Part shown: one piece after another, positions 25,201 through 36,392 of the stretch
Layout: every line of letters begins with the position of its first letter
How positions within the stretch are numbered: position 1 is the stretch's first letter
Assembly (NCBI RefSeq): GCF_018139145.2
Contig: NC_059476.1
Span: 13,385,001-13,449,000 of the forward strand
Length of the DNA: 64,000 nucleotides
Direction: 5' to 3'
From: Gymnogyps californianus
Taxonomy: Eukaryota > Chordata > Aves > Accipitriformes > Cathartidae
The notes under the pieces: model-generated
Database searches by the model: none
The model's input: the letters and a program-made list of their open reading frames with translations, nothing else
Told to the model about the DNA's origin: nothing
Position numbers and translations under genes: made by a program

Positions 25201-27339
25201 AATCAGTGCAATGTGCCAAAATCTCTTAAAGAGCTGGATCTTTGTTAGAAAAAAAGGTGAATGCAGCTCTGATCTCTTTCACACAGTCCCATAGATATGA
25301 CCGATACATTCTTAGCTGCAAGTTCTTTGCTCCTGTCCTCCTCAACATGCAGTAGATGGTTTGGAGTGTATTTACAGAAAGAAATTGTAGGAGACGTTAC
25401 CTGGGCACAAATAAAAGAGATTTCTACATTGCATTCCTGCAGCTCTGGGACCGTGAAGATCCCAAAATAGCAATTCCTGGTCACTGACTGATAGTCTTCT
25501 GTCTGCCTGCAGCTAGCTGAGTGGGGTGACTGTTCTGGAATATGAAATTACCTGAAGAAATGTCTACTTTGATAGCTGGATTGGGTGCAAGGGAGAACTG
25601 GAGAAATTATCTTTAGCAAGAGAGCAGCCAGCAGTCAGCATGTAACTGTATTCCTGCCCCAGACCACAGCAAACTCCCAAAATGAACAAAGGAACACCAA
25701 AAAAGCTCAGTGTTACTTCAGTTCCTTTCTAGACTCAGATCTATCCCTGCCTTCCCAGCACAAAGGGGTTCTTTTCTGTGAGAAAGGGAAAAGTTAATTA
25801 CACAATTCCTCCTGTTCTCTTCTGGATTAGACTAGTGCGGTCTAGACTTGCAATTTAGAAAGCTGTTTATAGGCAGCTGCTTGGCAAAGAATAGACATCT
25901 TTCTTGTAGTCCAATACATTTAAATATTTAAAGGCCAGCTGTACAGAGCAATGTCCCAGAACATTGTCACTGGGACATGGTGACTCATGCACACAAGGAG
26001 GAACATGAATTGGTCTTTCTGCCACAAGATGGGGCTCTGCCTGCCCTGTTTCCCCATATACCCTATTTTATGCTTTGCTTCCTCTCCTGCATGAAAAATC
26101 ATTGTTTCCTTGGTTATAATGTGTCTTTGTTTTTCTTCTTGTTTTGCTGTACTGAAGCACATTTATTTTCCATGGCAAGAAAACAACTTTTCTCTCTTGC
26201 CCCCAAACAGACACACAAAACTGACAAAGCCTCTAGGATCCCCTTGGCTGAGATAGATGAGCTGTACTTACAAAATTAAAGAAAAACCTTTATTGTGGAG
26301 GGAAACGATGCTATAACCAAGCCATCTGTTTCATAGCCTCCTGAAATGGAGAACATTCATGCAGGTTTCCTGCTTCTTATTATTTGAGTGTTTTGCTCCT
26401 AACAAGCAGAGGACCAATGGCCAGATTCTGATGTTTGGTTGCTCACTGGAGAAACAGGAACAGGCTGAAGTCTGCAGAACTGTGCTGTATTTTTATGCAG
26501 GAATGAATAGCAACCTCGTTTTATAGCAAAGAAATTATTAGTACTGTGGTTGTGCCCAGGGGCTTTCATCAGATCTTCACAATGACTGGTAGTTAACACA
26601 CACATATAAAGGCAATTTTTTTATGCAGGGTCAGTTGGCTGAAAATTGGGCACCATTTCTTTTATATGAGAGGGGATAGCTTTGAATAGGATTGCTGGTT
26701 TCTATCCATCAGGTACCAAATATTTTAATTGAATTCCATCACTTGTACTTACTGGTGTGTGAAGATGGTCATACCAGAGCTGCCTGTCAGCCTTTATCCA
26801 TGTACTGTTGCAAACTAAGTCACTACAATCACTTTAGGAGGTCATCACCCAGACTCAGCACACAGGGAGGGGATCTTACCTGTCCATGCAGCATGCGATG
26901 TTGCTAGGTGGTGAGATCTCTGGATGAGCACATTTGAGGATGATCATATGTAGCTCTGGCACTGCAGGGTGATCACCTCTCGGGGCAGGGAACCACCATG
27001 CATGAACTTTCCTGCACAAGTGTCCAGAAATGTATGCTGAACATCTGAACTTCTCCAGCAAGCAGGCTTGGTTCCTGCTAAGAGAGTCACTTTTTTTTCT
27101 TCCTTTTTTTTCACTTCTGTGTCACACCTCTCTTGTTGCTGCTTGTAATCTCAGGACTCCCCTTCCTGCACTAAATCTTCTTGCTTCTTCCACATTTCCC
27201 TGTCCACCCCACCTACAAATGTCCTCGTAACTGCTTCCAAGCAGTAACAGAAAAAATGGCAATCATCAGCATGGCCCCTGGAGGATACCTAGCCAAGCCA
27301 GTCCTCTGAAAGTCTGGCAGCTGTGCCTGCCATGCCTTC

Positions 27340-27363
27340 CATGGCATGCCATGCCATGCCATT
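27340..27363. repeat. (CATGC)n short tandem repeat
   Basis: Four near-perfect CATGC/GCATGC units, self-complementary. Confidence 0.85.
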
Positions 27364-27899
27364 ATCAAACACTGCAATGTGTAGGAGCTGGTTCTTTTCT
27401 TGATTTTGCTGCTTCACTCCTGTGTGTCCTTTACATATCCCTTTGTTCATCCTAATTGTAAAATAGAAATGATCATATTCATGAAGGCGGTTTAACTGAG
27501 TTACAAGCCTTTGGAATCACAGATCCCTGACAACCCTCTACTTTTCTCATAGTCTGTTATGCACAGTTAGTGCTAAATTTTAGCTGTAGGAAGGTGACAC
27601 TCTTTCTTTAGCAGTTGTGAGCCATTTAGAATGGTTTTGCAGACCACCAGCAGCCTGTGAATCATTGGTCAATGCATGTTACCCTTAACATAAAAAATAG
27701 AGGCCTCCGAATGAGCCCAAATCTCATTTCTTTGCTTCCTTATAATTTTTATTTCTGCTTCTTCTGCTGTTACATACTTGTATTTTTTTCTCAGTAAGTA
27801 CAGGATGCTGCTCATCTTTTAAAACACAAAAACACCGAAAGAAAAGGTATTCACATCTTCCTAAATTTCAATAAACCAGCCTTCATCACATTTAAACCT

Positions 27900-28115
27900 T
27901 GGAAGCAAAACAAATTTTTTGGATCAAGTCCAGTCCTCTGTGACCTGAGGTTGCCTCCTCATACAAGCTCATTATAAACTTGTCAAGGCTATTTTAAATG
28001 AGTCAGATCTTTCTCCCTACTAGTCCAGTTGGAAGACTGTCCAGAACCTTGCTATGCTTTGCTGATATACAGGAATCTTCTCATTTTAAAGTTAAAACTT
28101 CTTCATAGCCCTGAG
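27900..28115 (-). mobile_element. ancient CR1-type LINE relic (3' region)
   Basis: Read on the plus strand, it shows the order of an inverted old CR1 3' region: a TCAAGTCCAGTCCTCTGTGA stretch, then AAACTTGTCAAGGC, then GACTGTCCAGAACCTTGCTA, then a GGAATCTTCTCATTTTAAAG segment. This corresponds to the 'ggctgttccagaacctcac ... ggaatcttcatctaattt' run of old amniote CR1. Divergence is high and no frame survives. Ends are approximate. Confidence 0.45.
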
Positions 28116-29334
28116 AAGAGGTCTTTCATGTGCCATTCTTTGCAGAACAGGGCAAAAAAGAATGTCAGAGGCTTTCCTTCATTTGGATACAGGCTGTTTT
28201 TACAAAAGGGCTACGAAGTAGTGTAAAGCAATGGGCCCAGGGGTGAATGTGCATTTTTAGTGCTGGGACTGAATGCTGGTTAGAAATGATGAAAAATCCT
28301 CTCTGTACAGACTGGACAAAACCCGTCAACACTTCCCATCAACATTTTTTAAAATTAGTGGTCAATTCTCAAGTCTTTATGTGAATTAGCATAATACAAG
28401 AGTAAATGGAAAACACTTCCAGTCTTACCTTAAAACACAGATTTTACAAATCTTCTTTCTTTCTGCAGTCACTGGAGTTTTTAGGGCAGGCTGTAAAAGA
28501 GGCCTGTGATGCGGAGGAAAGCTGGCTACCAGGCTTCCTTCTGCTGTGCTCCTTGAGTGCACTGAATTTTTAAAGTGTGTTTTAAAGACTGCTGTCGCTT
28601 TGTTGTCCTTGTTAGATGGAAGCTGTTAACTTTTTCTCACTGAAGTTTTCTTTCTGGGAAACTTGTGGCAACTATGTCATGGCTGTGCCTTGTATGCTTT
28701 CTTCACAAACGCTGAATACCAAGGTATCTGGTAAACGGTATCTTGCTTAGAGGAATAGGGAAAATTTAGTTTGGGTAGCTCAGGAAAGTGGACAGCGTCA
28801 GTACAGCAAGGCTGGGCTGAAATTTAGGGCTGGATGCACAGAAATATTCGGAAGAAAAGACAGAGTCCCTGTCTGCCCTTCACATGAAAGCCACCTCCCA
28901 TTCCTCTTGTAGATTATAAATACTGGCCAAGGCTCTGCCACTTATTGACAACAGCAAGGGAAGGCAGCAAGAGATCAGTGCAGCCCATGCTTGGGGTGCC
29001 AGGAAAGCTGCTGAGCTTGCCCTCTCCCAGCTGTGTCCACTTGCCCACGGTTCAGACAGCTTCACACATCCAGTGCTCTTGCTCACTTCGGTCAGGAAAT
29101 ACCAGTGGTTCAGTCCGCACTGAAACATCTTTGCGGGATCCCAAATGCTTTCAGAGAAAAAAACATTTTCATGTCTCTTTTCCTCCAGCCTGCACTTTTC
29201 CTCTTCTCAGAATTTGTTTATTCCGTTAGTACTTCCTTTTCTGCACAGCCATTTCCAGACTAGTTGTCATTAATTATTGGTTTTAGGAACTGTGGCTTAA
29301 TGAAGATAAACGATCCTTGCAGTCCCTGAAATAT

Positions 29335-29400
29335 AAAGCCATTTGCACAGTAGCAAATACTGGGTCAGGCTGGTGGGTCTGCATCCAGTTCAGAGCATTC
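29335..29400 (-). mobile_element. possible old CR1 scrap
   Basis: AATACTGGGTCAGGCTGGTG followed by GGTCTGCATCCAGTT resembles the 'actgggtcagacca(a/g)tgggtccatctagtccagt' segment of old CR1 elements read in inverted orientation. The match is short and not supported by the flanks. Confidence 0.3.
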
Positions 29401-29858
29401 AACCAGATGTTTCTACCGTAAGTACTGTCACCAGAATTGTCACTAATCATCAGCCTCATTAGTAGCTTCTCTAAACCCAGGCCAAGGATCGATGGGCCAC
29501 AGAAGGCAAATTTCCTTTAGAGATTATTTTTGCCAAATGGTTTAAAAATGCATTTAGCAAGGAGCGGTGTAAGAAACAGCTGCCTGTACTGTTCAGTGGG
29601 TAAAAAGATGGCATTTCTTCAGAGCAGTCAGTATGGCACTTCTCACTAGCAGCAGTCAGTGTAGGAGGACCTATCAGGGGTTGTGCTTTCAGAAACAAGT
29701 TGCTTACACGTCTCAGTATGGCAGAAAGGAGGTTGGGGAAAAGGGCTTCTTTTTTCCAGGTGACAGTGATGGCCCAACTGTCATGAGGGCATGCTCTCTC
29801 TGAGTAAGTAGGTGCTGCCTTTGGAACAAAGTTGTCTTGATGTATAAAGATTGGAAGG

Positions 29859-29914
29859 AAAAACCAAACAAACCAAACAAACAAATCAAACAAAACCAAA
29901 CAAACCAAAACCCC
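29859..29914. repeat. (AAACC/AAAC)n low-complexity tract
   Basis: Repeated CAAACAAACCAAA units. Read in reverse it encodes an artificial Phe/Trp/Leu-rich frame. Confidence 0.9.
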
Positions 29915-30158
29915 TTAGGAAATTCACAGAGGAACAACGGCAAGATTTTTTTTTAAATGAACATTTTTCAGGTAGTCAGAAAGGCTATGACAAAATGCAG
30001 CACAAACATTTTATTTCCCTCTCTTACCCTGTTATTTAAGTCTCATAAACAGTGTAACCAGTTTTGCTGAAATTTTAGCGACTAAACAAAACCAATATCC
30101 TCAACCAGAGGAGGAGTCCAACACTACAATTTCATCACAAAGAGTAAGCGAAACAATT

Positions 30159-30176
30159 GCAAGCAAGCAAGCAAGC
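30159..30176. repeat. (GCAA)n microsatellite
   Basis: Four GCAA units. Confidence 0.9.
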
Positions 30177-32386
30177 TCATAAAGGTGAAGTTTCAACGAA
30201 TCTTATCTCCAGATGGTCCTGCCAACTTAGTTTGTACATCTTCTCCTTCTCACATATTCTCACTATTCTGCTTTGTTCTACCAATCTCTTTTTTCTCTAT
30301 TATTCTCTCTTTGAATTATACTGAAATGAGATCTTTTCTTCTTTCTCTTCCTATCTCTTCTAAATAGAAGCAAACCTTATAATCAATGAAGTGCAAATCT
30401 AGTTTTCCACCCAATGATGTCTGAGTGGATTTGAAACTCTAAATATAACCATTTGTTGCATTCTGGCTAAAAGATCTGATAAGAAAGGAACTTTGTGCCT
30501 TCCCTTGGATAGATGGTCTTTTGTATGAAAGGTACAAATGCAAACCTGCAAGCCTGAACGTGGTATATGGACGGCTGCGTGTTTCTGTATGGCTTCCTGC
30601 ACTTTCTCATATGCCAAAACATTAGTAAAATGGAGAGTTAGAGATGTGCATTATTGTTCAACATAATTAAGAAAAGTACACAAGTGATCATCATTAACGG
30701 TTCATAATACAGCAATGAAAACATGATTGCAGCTTAGCCCTAACTCTTAGCTGATAGAGCAGGGCCACTACAGCAGGACTGTGGAGAAATGCTGTATGAC
30801 AAGAGGTTTGTAATGATTTACAGGGTTTTCCTTAATTGCACAATCAGTTGTTTGTTCCAGTTAATTGAGTTCCCTTTCCAGTAATTACTCTTTGCAGTTC
30901 TTTATGCCACTATATTGCAAGCTTAACTTTTCGTACAGCTACCTTAGCTCAGTTACCTCCCAGGACTTTTCTGCCTCATTCAGCCGAATTAGCATCGCCT
31001 CTGGAGTGGTTCACCAGGAATGATGGATGTACCTCCTATATAATTTCCCTATATATTGTGCATGCCTCTTTGAAGAGTGTGGAGGGGTACAAAGGGGGAT
31101 GTAGCTGTTTTCTTCCAATTGCACCACATGTAGAGTCTTGATCTTTACTCCAGAAGTCACTGCTACACCTATGGTCAGAATACAGTTCAAACCATCACCC
31201 ACCACATCCTTGAATTCTAAACATCTATTTCTGTCACAGAGGAAAAAACAGCCCGTATTTAATGGAATCAGAAACTACTAAGAAAAGTCTGTATAAAACT
31301 AAGCAAGTAACATTTCATGAGAATATAAAAATGAATATGCAAGACTGAAAAGTCTGTGATACCAAGATGAATGGAAGGGATGACAGCTCTGGAGGCTGTC
31401 TCACCAGCTACCAAATTTGCAGACAATCTTGTATTTCTTCCATCACTCATGAAATGTTAATTACTCCTGGTTGTCTGCTGCTGTTTATTTTTAAACTGTT
31501 TTACTGTTGTTTTATGTTAACCAGTGTTATATATACATAAGTAACTGTTTTAACTTACATGTTTATGAAAGTCTTTTCTGTACTATGCAAAGTTGTGAAC
31601 CCTTCCTCTGTGTTTGTTTGCACATATACCAAGAGGCACCTACTTGAACTTTCCATGATCCTTTCAGTCTGAAAAAAAAAAAAAAAATTGCCTTTAGTAC
31701 TTGTTTATTAAGTACTTTTCCTCCACACCCATTTGTATTAGCTGTAAATGTTTTCTGTGCACATTTTTTTTAATGTTTCCATTTTTAGGATTGCCAGATG
31801 CATACTAGTAATGATGATTTGTATGTTTCATACACATTGATATTTCTGGTACTTCTGTTTTTAAGATAAGCAGATGGAGGTTAGCTGAATTTCACCAAGC
31901 TATATATTGCAAACAGGTAGGATGTAAGTAAGGTAGTATGAAACAATGTGCTGAGCTGACCCTCATTTTCAGCTCCTCTGTTACCACCACAGACCAAATA
32001 TCGATGATATATGTTTTATGTCAATGCTTGCTTGTCTTTTATAGTCTTCAACAATAAACCAACAGGCAGTGGAATCTCATTACTGTGCTGGGGTTTTATA
32101 CCGTTTACACACAGCTAATTCTCAGCATCTCTTCTCCTCTGTACTGTTTTGTTTTCTGTTGAAATCCTGTAAGGATTAGAAATTCTTCTCTCCACAAATT
32201 CACCCATTCAGGTTATGGATCATCTGGATTAACCTGACGTGCAGAACAGCTGCCATTTTGATTTGGCATCCAACTGGAAAATTGGACAGCGATAATTGCT
32301 TATAGCTGAGCTAAAACAAATAGTGTATGTATGAGAGAGAAAAACACCTTTTCTATGCCAACCTGAGAGCTTTCTTTCAAATAGCA

Positions 32387-32420
32387 CAACTATGTCATGT
32401 TTCATTTCAACTATGTCATG
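32387..32420. repeat. 13-bp direct repeat, period 21
   Basis: CAACTATGTCATG at 32387-32399 and again at 32408-32420. Confidence 0.85.
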
Positions 32421-32760
32421 GTTTTCAACTTTGATTTAGCCTTTTAATTTTGATGTAGTTCAGCTTTAACTTCTCAAAAATATATATGTCATTCTGAAGC
32501 AAAACCTTGAAAACATAAAAAATAAAACTTATTCTGAAAGTTAAAAAAAAATCTTTTTAACAAACGTCAACACTAGAATTCAAAATCCTTGTAACATTTT
32601 CATTTTTTTACCTACTGAACTTATTTGTCAAGTGTAACCTTACTTTGGAAATGGTTGTAAACTTCTTAAACTACTCCACCCCCCAAAAACAAAATTCACT
32701 ATAAAACGAAAAAAAAAAAAAGTAGAAGCTTGTATTTTAAGAGATTTTTAAAATAAGCTC

Positions 32761-32788
32761 TTCTTCATAGGACATTCTTCATAGGACA
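32761..32788. repeat. perfect 14-bp tandem duplication
   Basis: TTCTTCATAGGACA occurs twice head to tail, consistent with recent replication slippage. Confidence 0.95.
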
Positions 32789-35700
32789 TTCAGTTTGGTA
32801 GTCTGAGTGAACTTGAAAAAGATGGTGGATGTCCTGTACCAAACAAATGAGACCTAGCCCTGATAATTCTAGAAAGGCAAATAGTGAATACCAAATAATA
32901 CAAAGATCATTGCCCAGAGTGCTGTGTAGTTCCTGGAGTACTTAACTGTGGGGGTTTTGGGTTCTTTTGAGGGGAGTTTGGTTGTTGTTGAAAAAGAAAC
33001 TTGAATTTGAAAGAAGAAAAATAAAAATTGACTCTGCACCAGTTTCTCTTCCAGTAAGTTTAATTTCCTAATTATTTGTAGGGTCATTCCCGAGAGCTGC
33101 CAAGGTGTGACTCATTTTTATTAAGCACGGTGCCATCCAACACTGTTCATCAATATCTTTCAGCCATTCATTCCTCTCAGCCAGTATCCCTTTTAAGCAG
33201 AACTCAGAGCACTGGATTCAATTGCTTTAGCTGTAGTGAAAAGCAAGCTCACATCAAATATGCTGAAAAGTATGTAACTCTTATCACAGAGCTAGTTAGG
33301 GGACTAGGATGGAGTCCCTCACTATAGAAGTAAGTGGTCCTGTTGAGCCTTGGAGGATAGTTTAACCTACAGATCCATACTGAGTCAACATCCAAAGACT
33401 GCTATTAGGGACATCTCTTTTGAGCCTATTATCTTTCAGAGAAGCCTTTAAAAAGGAATTTTTGATTCATATCATTAAAAAGCTCATGTCAATTTTTTTC
33501 AAGAATAAAAGTTTATGCTAAATGTCTGACCAGATTCGGTTCTGCAGTTCTAGTTGTGACCCAGAATATTTTACATCCTAGTCTGCTGTAATATCTGCAG
33601 TCAAAAATAAATAAATACAGATAAGTCCTGCTGCAGAAACTGCTCCAATTCCTGTCATGGCTGATATTTTCTTTTTCTAAGCTGAGGGCTTGAGGACTGG
33701 ATAGAGGGCTGTTAATCCTCTTGGTTAATTCTGGATAAAAAGGAGTTTTCTAAATATAAATTGATTTATTGTTATTCTTTCCATAAAGGCAATGGAAAGA
33801 GAGAGAGGAACTAAGCAATGTGTGGTTCAAGAATACTAAGACCGATTTGGCACTGTTCATTAAGGCTGTGCATTATAAATGATCATGAAATGCACTATTT
33901 AGAATTCTAACAACCCCAGTAAAGGCGGCACATTTATTTTTAGAGAATTGCTAGGAACAATTGCTTGGTTCTCCTTATAAACAGCAGCAGCCGCAAGTAG
34001 AAATTAGCTGCTGTGTAAACACAGTTGGGAGGTATACGTGTCTGTGTTAGAGTGAATGAGCTGCATTGCACGGCAGATAAATATCAGCCAACAAACTACT
34101 TTTTTCTCTGCTTCACCAAATCCTACAGGAAATGCTCTGCTAGCTGGTGTCATCTGAGGACAGCCCTTGAGGACACGCTGCAGAAGCCCTGAACACTAAA
34201 TCCAGGTTGTGGCTATCTTGTGGTTGTACCTTCACAGACCATCAAAAACACAGTAACCACTAGAACCACTCTGCCTAGCAGTGGCATTTGTTGAAACAGT
34301 CTTCAGATGAAAAAGCCTAAGTCTAAAGGCTTCATTTCAGTAGAGAACATCACCTGGGAGGTCTTCAAGAACATCTACTGCTGCTGATGTGATGGAGAAA
34401 TTCAAGTGCTTACATTAGAACAACTGCTCACTGAGTACCAAAAAGTAGTGGATAAATTACATGCCTGAATTATGCAGACTAGATTTCATTTTGAATTATT
34501 ATCACTTAATTGTTTATAAAGCTAGCTTGGGCTCATTTCCAGTGTCTCCCCTAAATTCTCCCCATTGTTTAAACTAGGAAACAGTACATACTTTGCTTCA
34601 GCACAGACGTGTTCTGGATCACCACACGTTTTCATAACAGCCTCTTTCCAGCTTCAAGGAGGCTTTCTTTCAGGTACTATTGCTTGTACATGGAATTTCT
34701 AGAGACTTCTTACCCTTAAGGAAAAGGACGTCTTTCCTATGCATTTTTTTGAATCCACGCTGCCTTTGATGAATTTACAAAAACCCCAAAACCTATAGAT
34801 ACAAGCCTTATTCAATAAAAAAAGGGTCTTCTAAGATTATTTGCAAATTTGGATGCTATGGTGCACAAAGCTGTTTACCATTGAGAACATTGCTTTTTCC
34901 TCAAGGTTTTCTGAAGTATATTCTACCTTCAAAAAGAAACCACTTTAACTGGGATTTAAATGTATATCTGAATATGTAAAATTATTCTCAGTTTTGCATA
35001 GCTGTGAGGCTGTGCTGTGTGGAGGCCATTTAAAAAAACTTGCATTGATCATCAGGAGAAATTTTGTAATAGTAAAGCTTTTTTGTTTATTTAATCATCT
35101 CCCAAGAGAACAGGGCAGGGAAAATTGAGTCAGGAAAAGAAAATGTCACCTCTGAAAAAAACAAACTCAAGATGCTATTTTAAAAATTCCACCTTAAACC
35201 TGAGAAATGCAAATCACAAATCTTCCCCCAAACTGGTCACGCTGAAATGTGTTCTGTCAGGGCCCACTGAAAAGGTTCATACCGAAAATCATAAAATATT
35301 CATTTAGATGTTGACTTAAAAAAAAAAGACTAAAATTAGCTTAATGGTTAAATACAAAGGCACTTCACATTGGAACACTTTTTTCTTTTTTTAATGAGTG
35401 TCAAAGCAATTTTTTGGACAACGTTGGCCCATTTTTAGCTTAAAAATTCATCCAAACTAACACTCTTCTGCCAAAAGTATGGTTTCAATAAAGCTGCATT
35501 TTAAAATTAAAAAATCTTTTGAGAAAAAATTCTTAACCATGTCATGTCATGTCACCTCTTAATAGTGAAGCAATTTGGACAAAGACATTTTAGTGACCAA
35601 AGGCATGGAAAGTATATTCAAGATGGGAAAGTGATTCATGACTGTCAGAAATATCTAGTCTGAAATATGGGCTGAAGTATCATTTTGCCTTATAGGAATG

Positions 35701-36181
35701 TTGTAAGGATAAACGTATTGCGGACATGTTCAGATGGCCTTTTGATGTAGAAACAAATAAACAGATCAGCCAAATGCAAGAGTAGTGTTCTGTGGTCTAT
35801 GAACTGTTTGTGAACTATGGTTACGTCTGAGACACCCCTGTTAAGCACCTGAAGAAATGCCAGTTCATACATGTACATGCAGTCTCTGGAAGTGACATGT
35901 CCACATTGGATCCTCACTTCTAGAGAGCTTTGTTAGGACTTGCGAGTTCAAGAGCAGTTGAAAATCACTGAATTAAGCTGCTGAGGAAAGTTTCTGACTG
36001 GAGAGTCTCAGAGCGTGATTTTTTTCCCCACTAATGTTTTTTGAACCTCCTTCCATTACTGACGTGTGGACTGCTCTTTTCTTTTGTAAGTAAGTACAAA
36101 CATTCTGTTCCACAGTGCTGCCAATTAAGGCATTCCCTGTGTGTTTTGTTTTTCCAGTAGCTGAAGATAAATTTTAATTAC

Positions 36182-36392
36182 CTTTGGAAACTTCGCCGTC
36201 ATTTCCCCGCCAGAAGGGTCTGAAGTGGACACCTCCCCCATCTCAACCTGAAGCCCTTTGGCGGGCAAAGACCCAAAGGCATCACCAGTCAGGAAGAATA
36301 AAACTGCCCCCCTCACCATGGTTTGTTTTCGGAGTGTTTGCTTGGCAGAATCATTCTCTTCTACGCCCCACTTTTTCAAGGAGATACTGTAA
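36182..36392 (-). CDS. candidate internal coding exon, unidentified protein
   Basis: On the minus strand a pyrimidine-rich acceptor (GCTACCCTTTTTCAG, just above 36392) opens a 211-bp interval. It closes with the donor-like CCAAAG followed by GTAATT (36181 downward). One frame is open throughout: one base plus 70 codons, ending in phase 0. The peptide runs from YSISLKKWGVEEND through GDAFGSLPAKGLQVEMGEV to GGEMTAKFPK. About six CpG dinucleotides are retained, several at codon third positions (CCC GCC, GGC GGG, ACG GCG), against a CpG-poor background. An alternative donor (ACCATG then GTGAGG) lies inside. I do not recognise a family, and no membrane segment or motif is evident. No neighbouring exon was identified. 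It may instead be a CpG-retaining regulatory element: it also holds TTTGGCGGGC, an E2F-like core. Treat as a hypothesis. Confidence 0.3.

Larger units (their letters stand above)
17269..27899. other. unannotated stretch, largely free of recognisable repeats
   Basis: More than 10 kb with no young mobile element. It holds an AT-only low-complexity segment (17432-17470), a 24-bp imperfect tandem duplication (20209-20247), two octamer motifs flanking an alternating tract (22215-22274) and a (CATGC)n run (27340-27363). An 80-bp interval at 24051-24130 sits between a strong acceptor (CCCTTTCTCTTACAG) and GTGAGT and is open in one frame, but the peptide is unrecognised. No gene supported. Confidence 0.4.
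28116..36124. other. unannotated stretch with small tandem repeats
   Basis: Contains a possible CR1 scrap (29335-29400), simple repeats (29859-29914; 30159-30176), two short tandem duplications (32387-32420; 32761-32788) and two AT-rich segments resembling conserved non-coding DNA (30826-30900; 33890-34090). The 145-codon minus frame at 29471-29908 starts in the AACCA-type repeat and is not a credible gene. No exon recognised. Confidence 0.4.

Noticed and set aside
29471..29908. 145-codon minus-strand frame with a Phe/Trp/Leu-rich start resembling a membrane segment
   Set aside because: The hydrophobic start is the translation of the AAAC/AACC simple repeat at 29859-29914.
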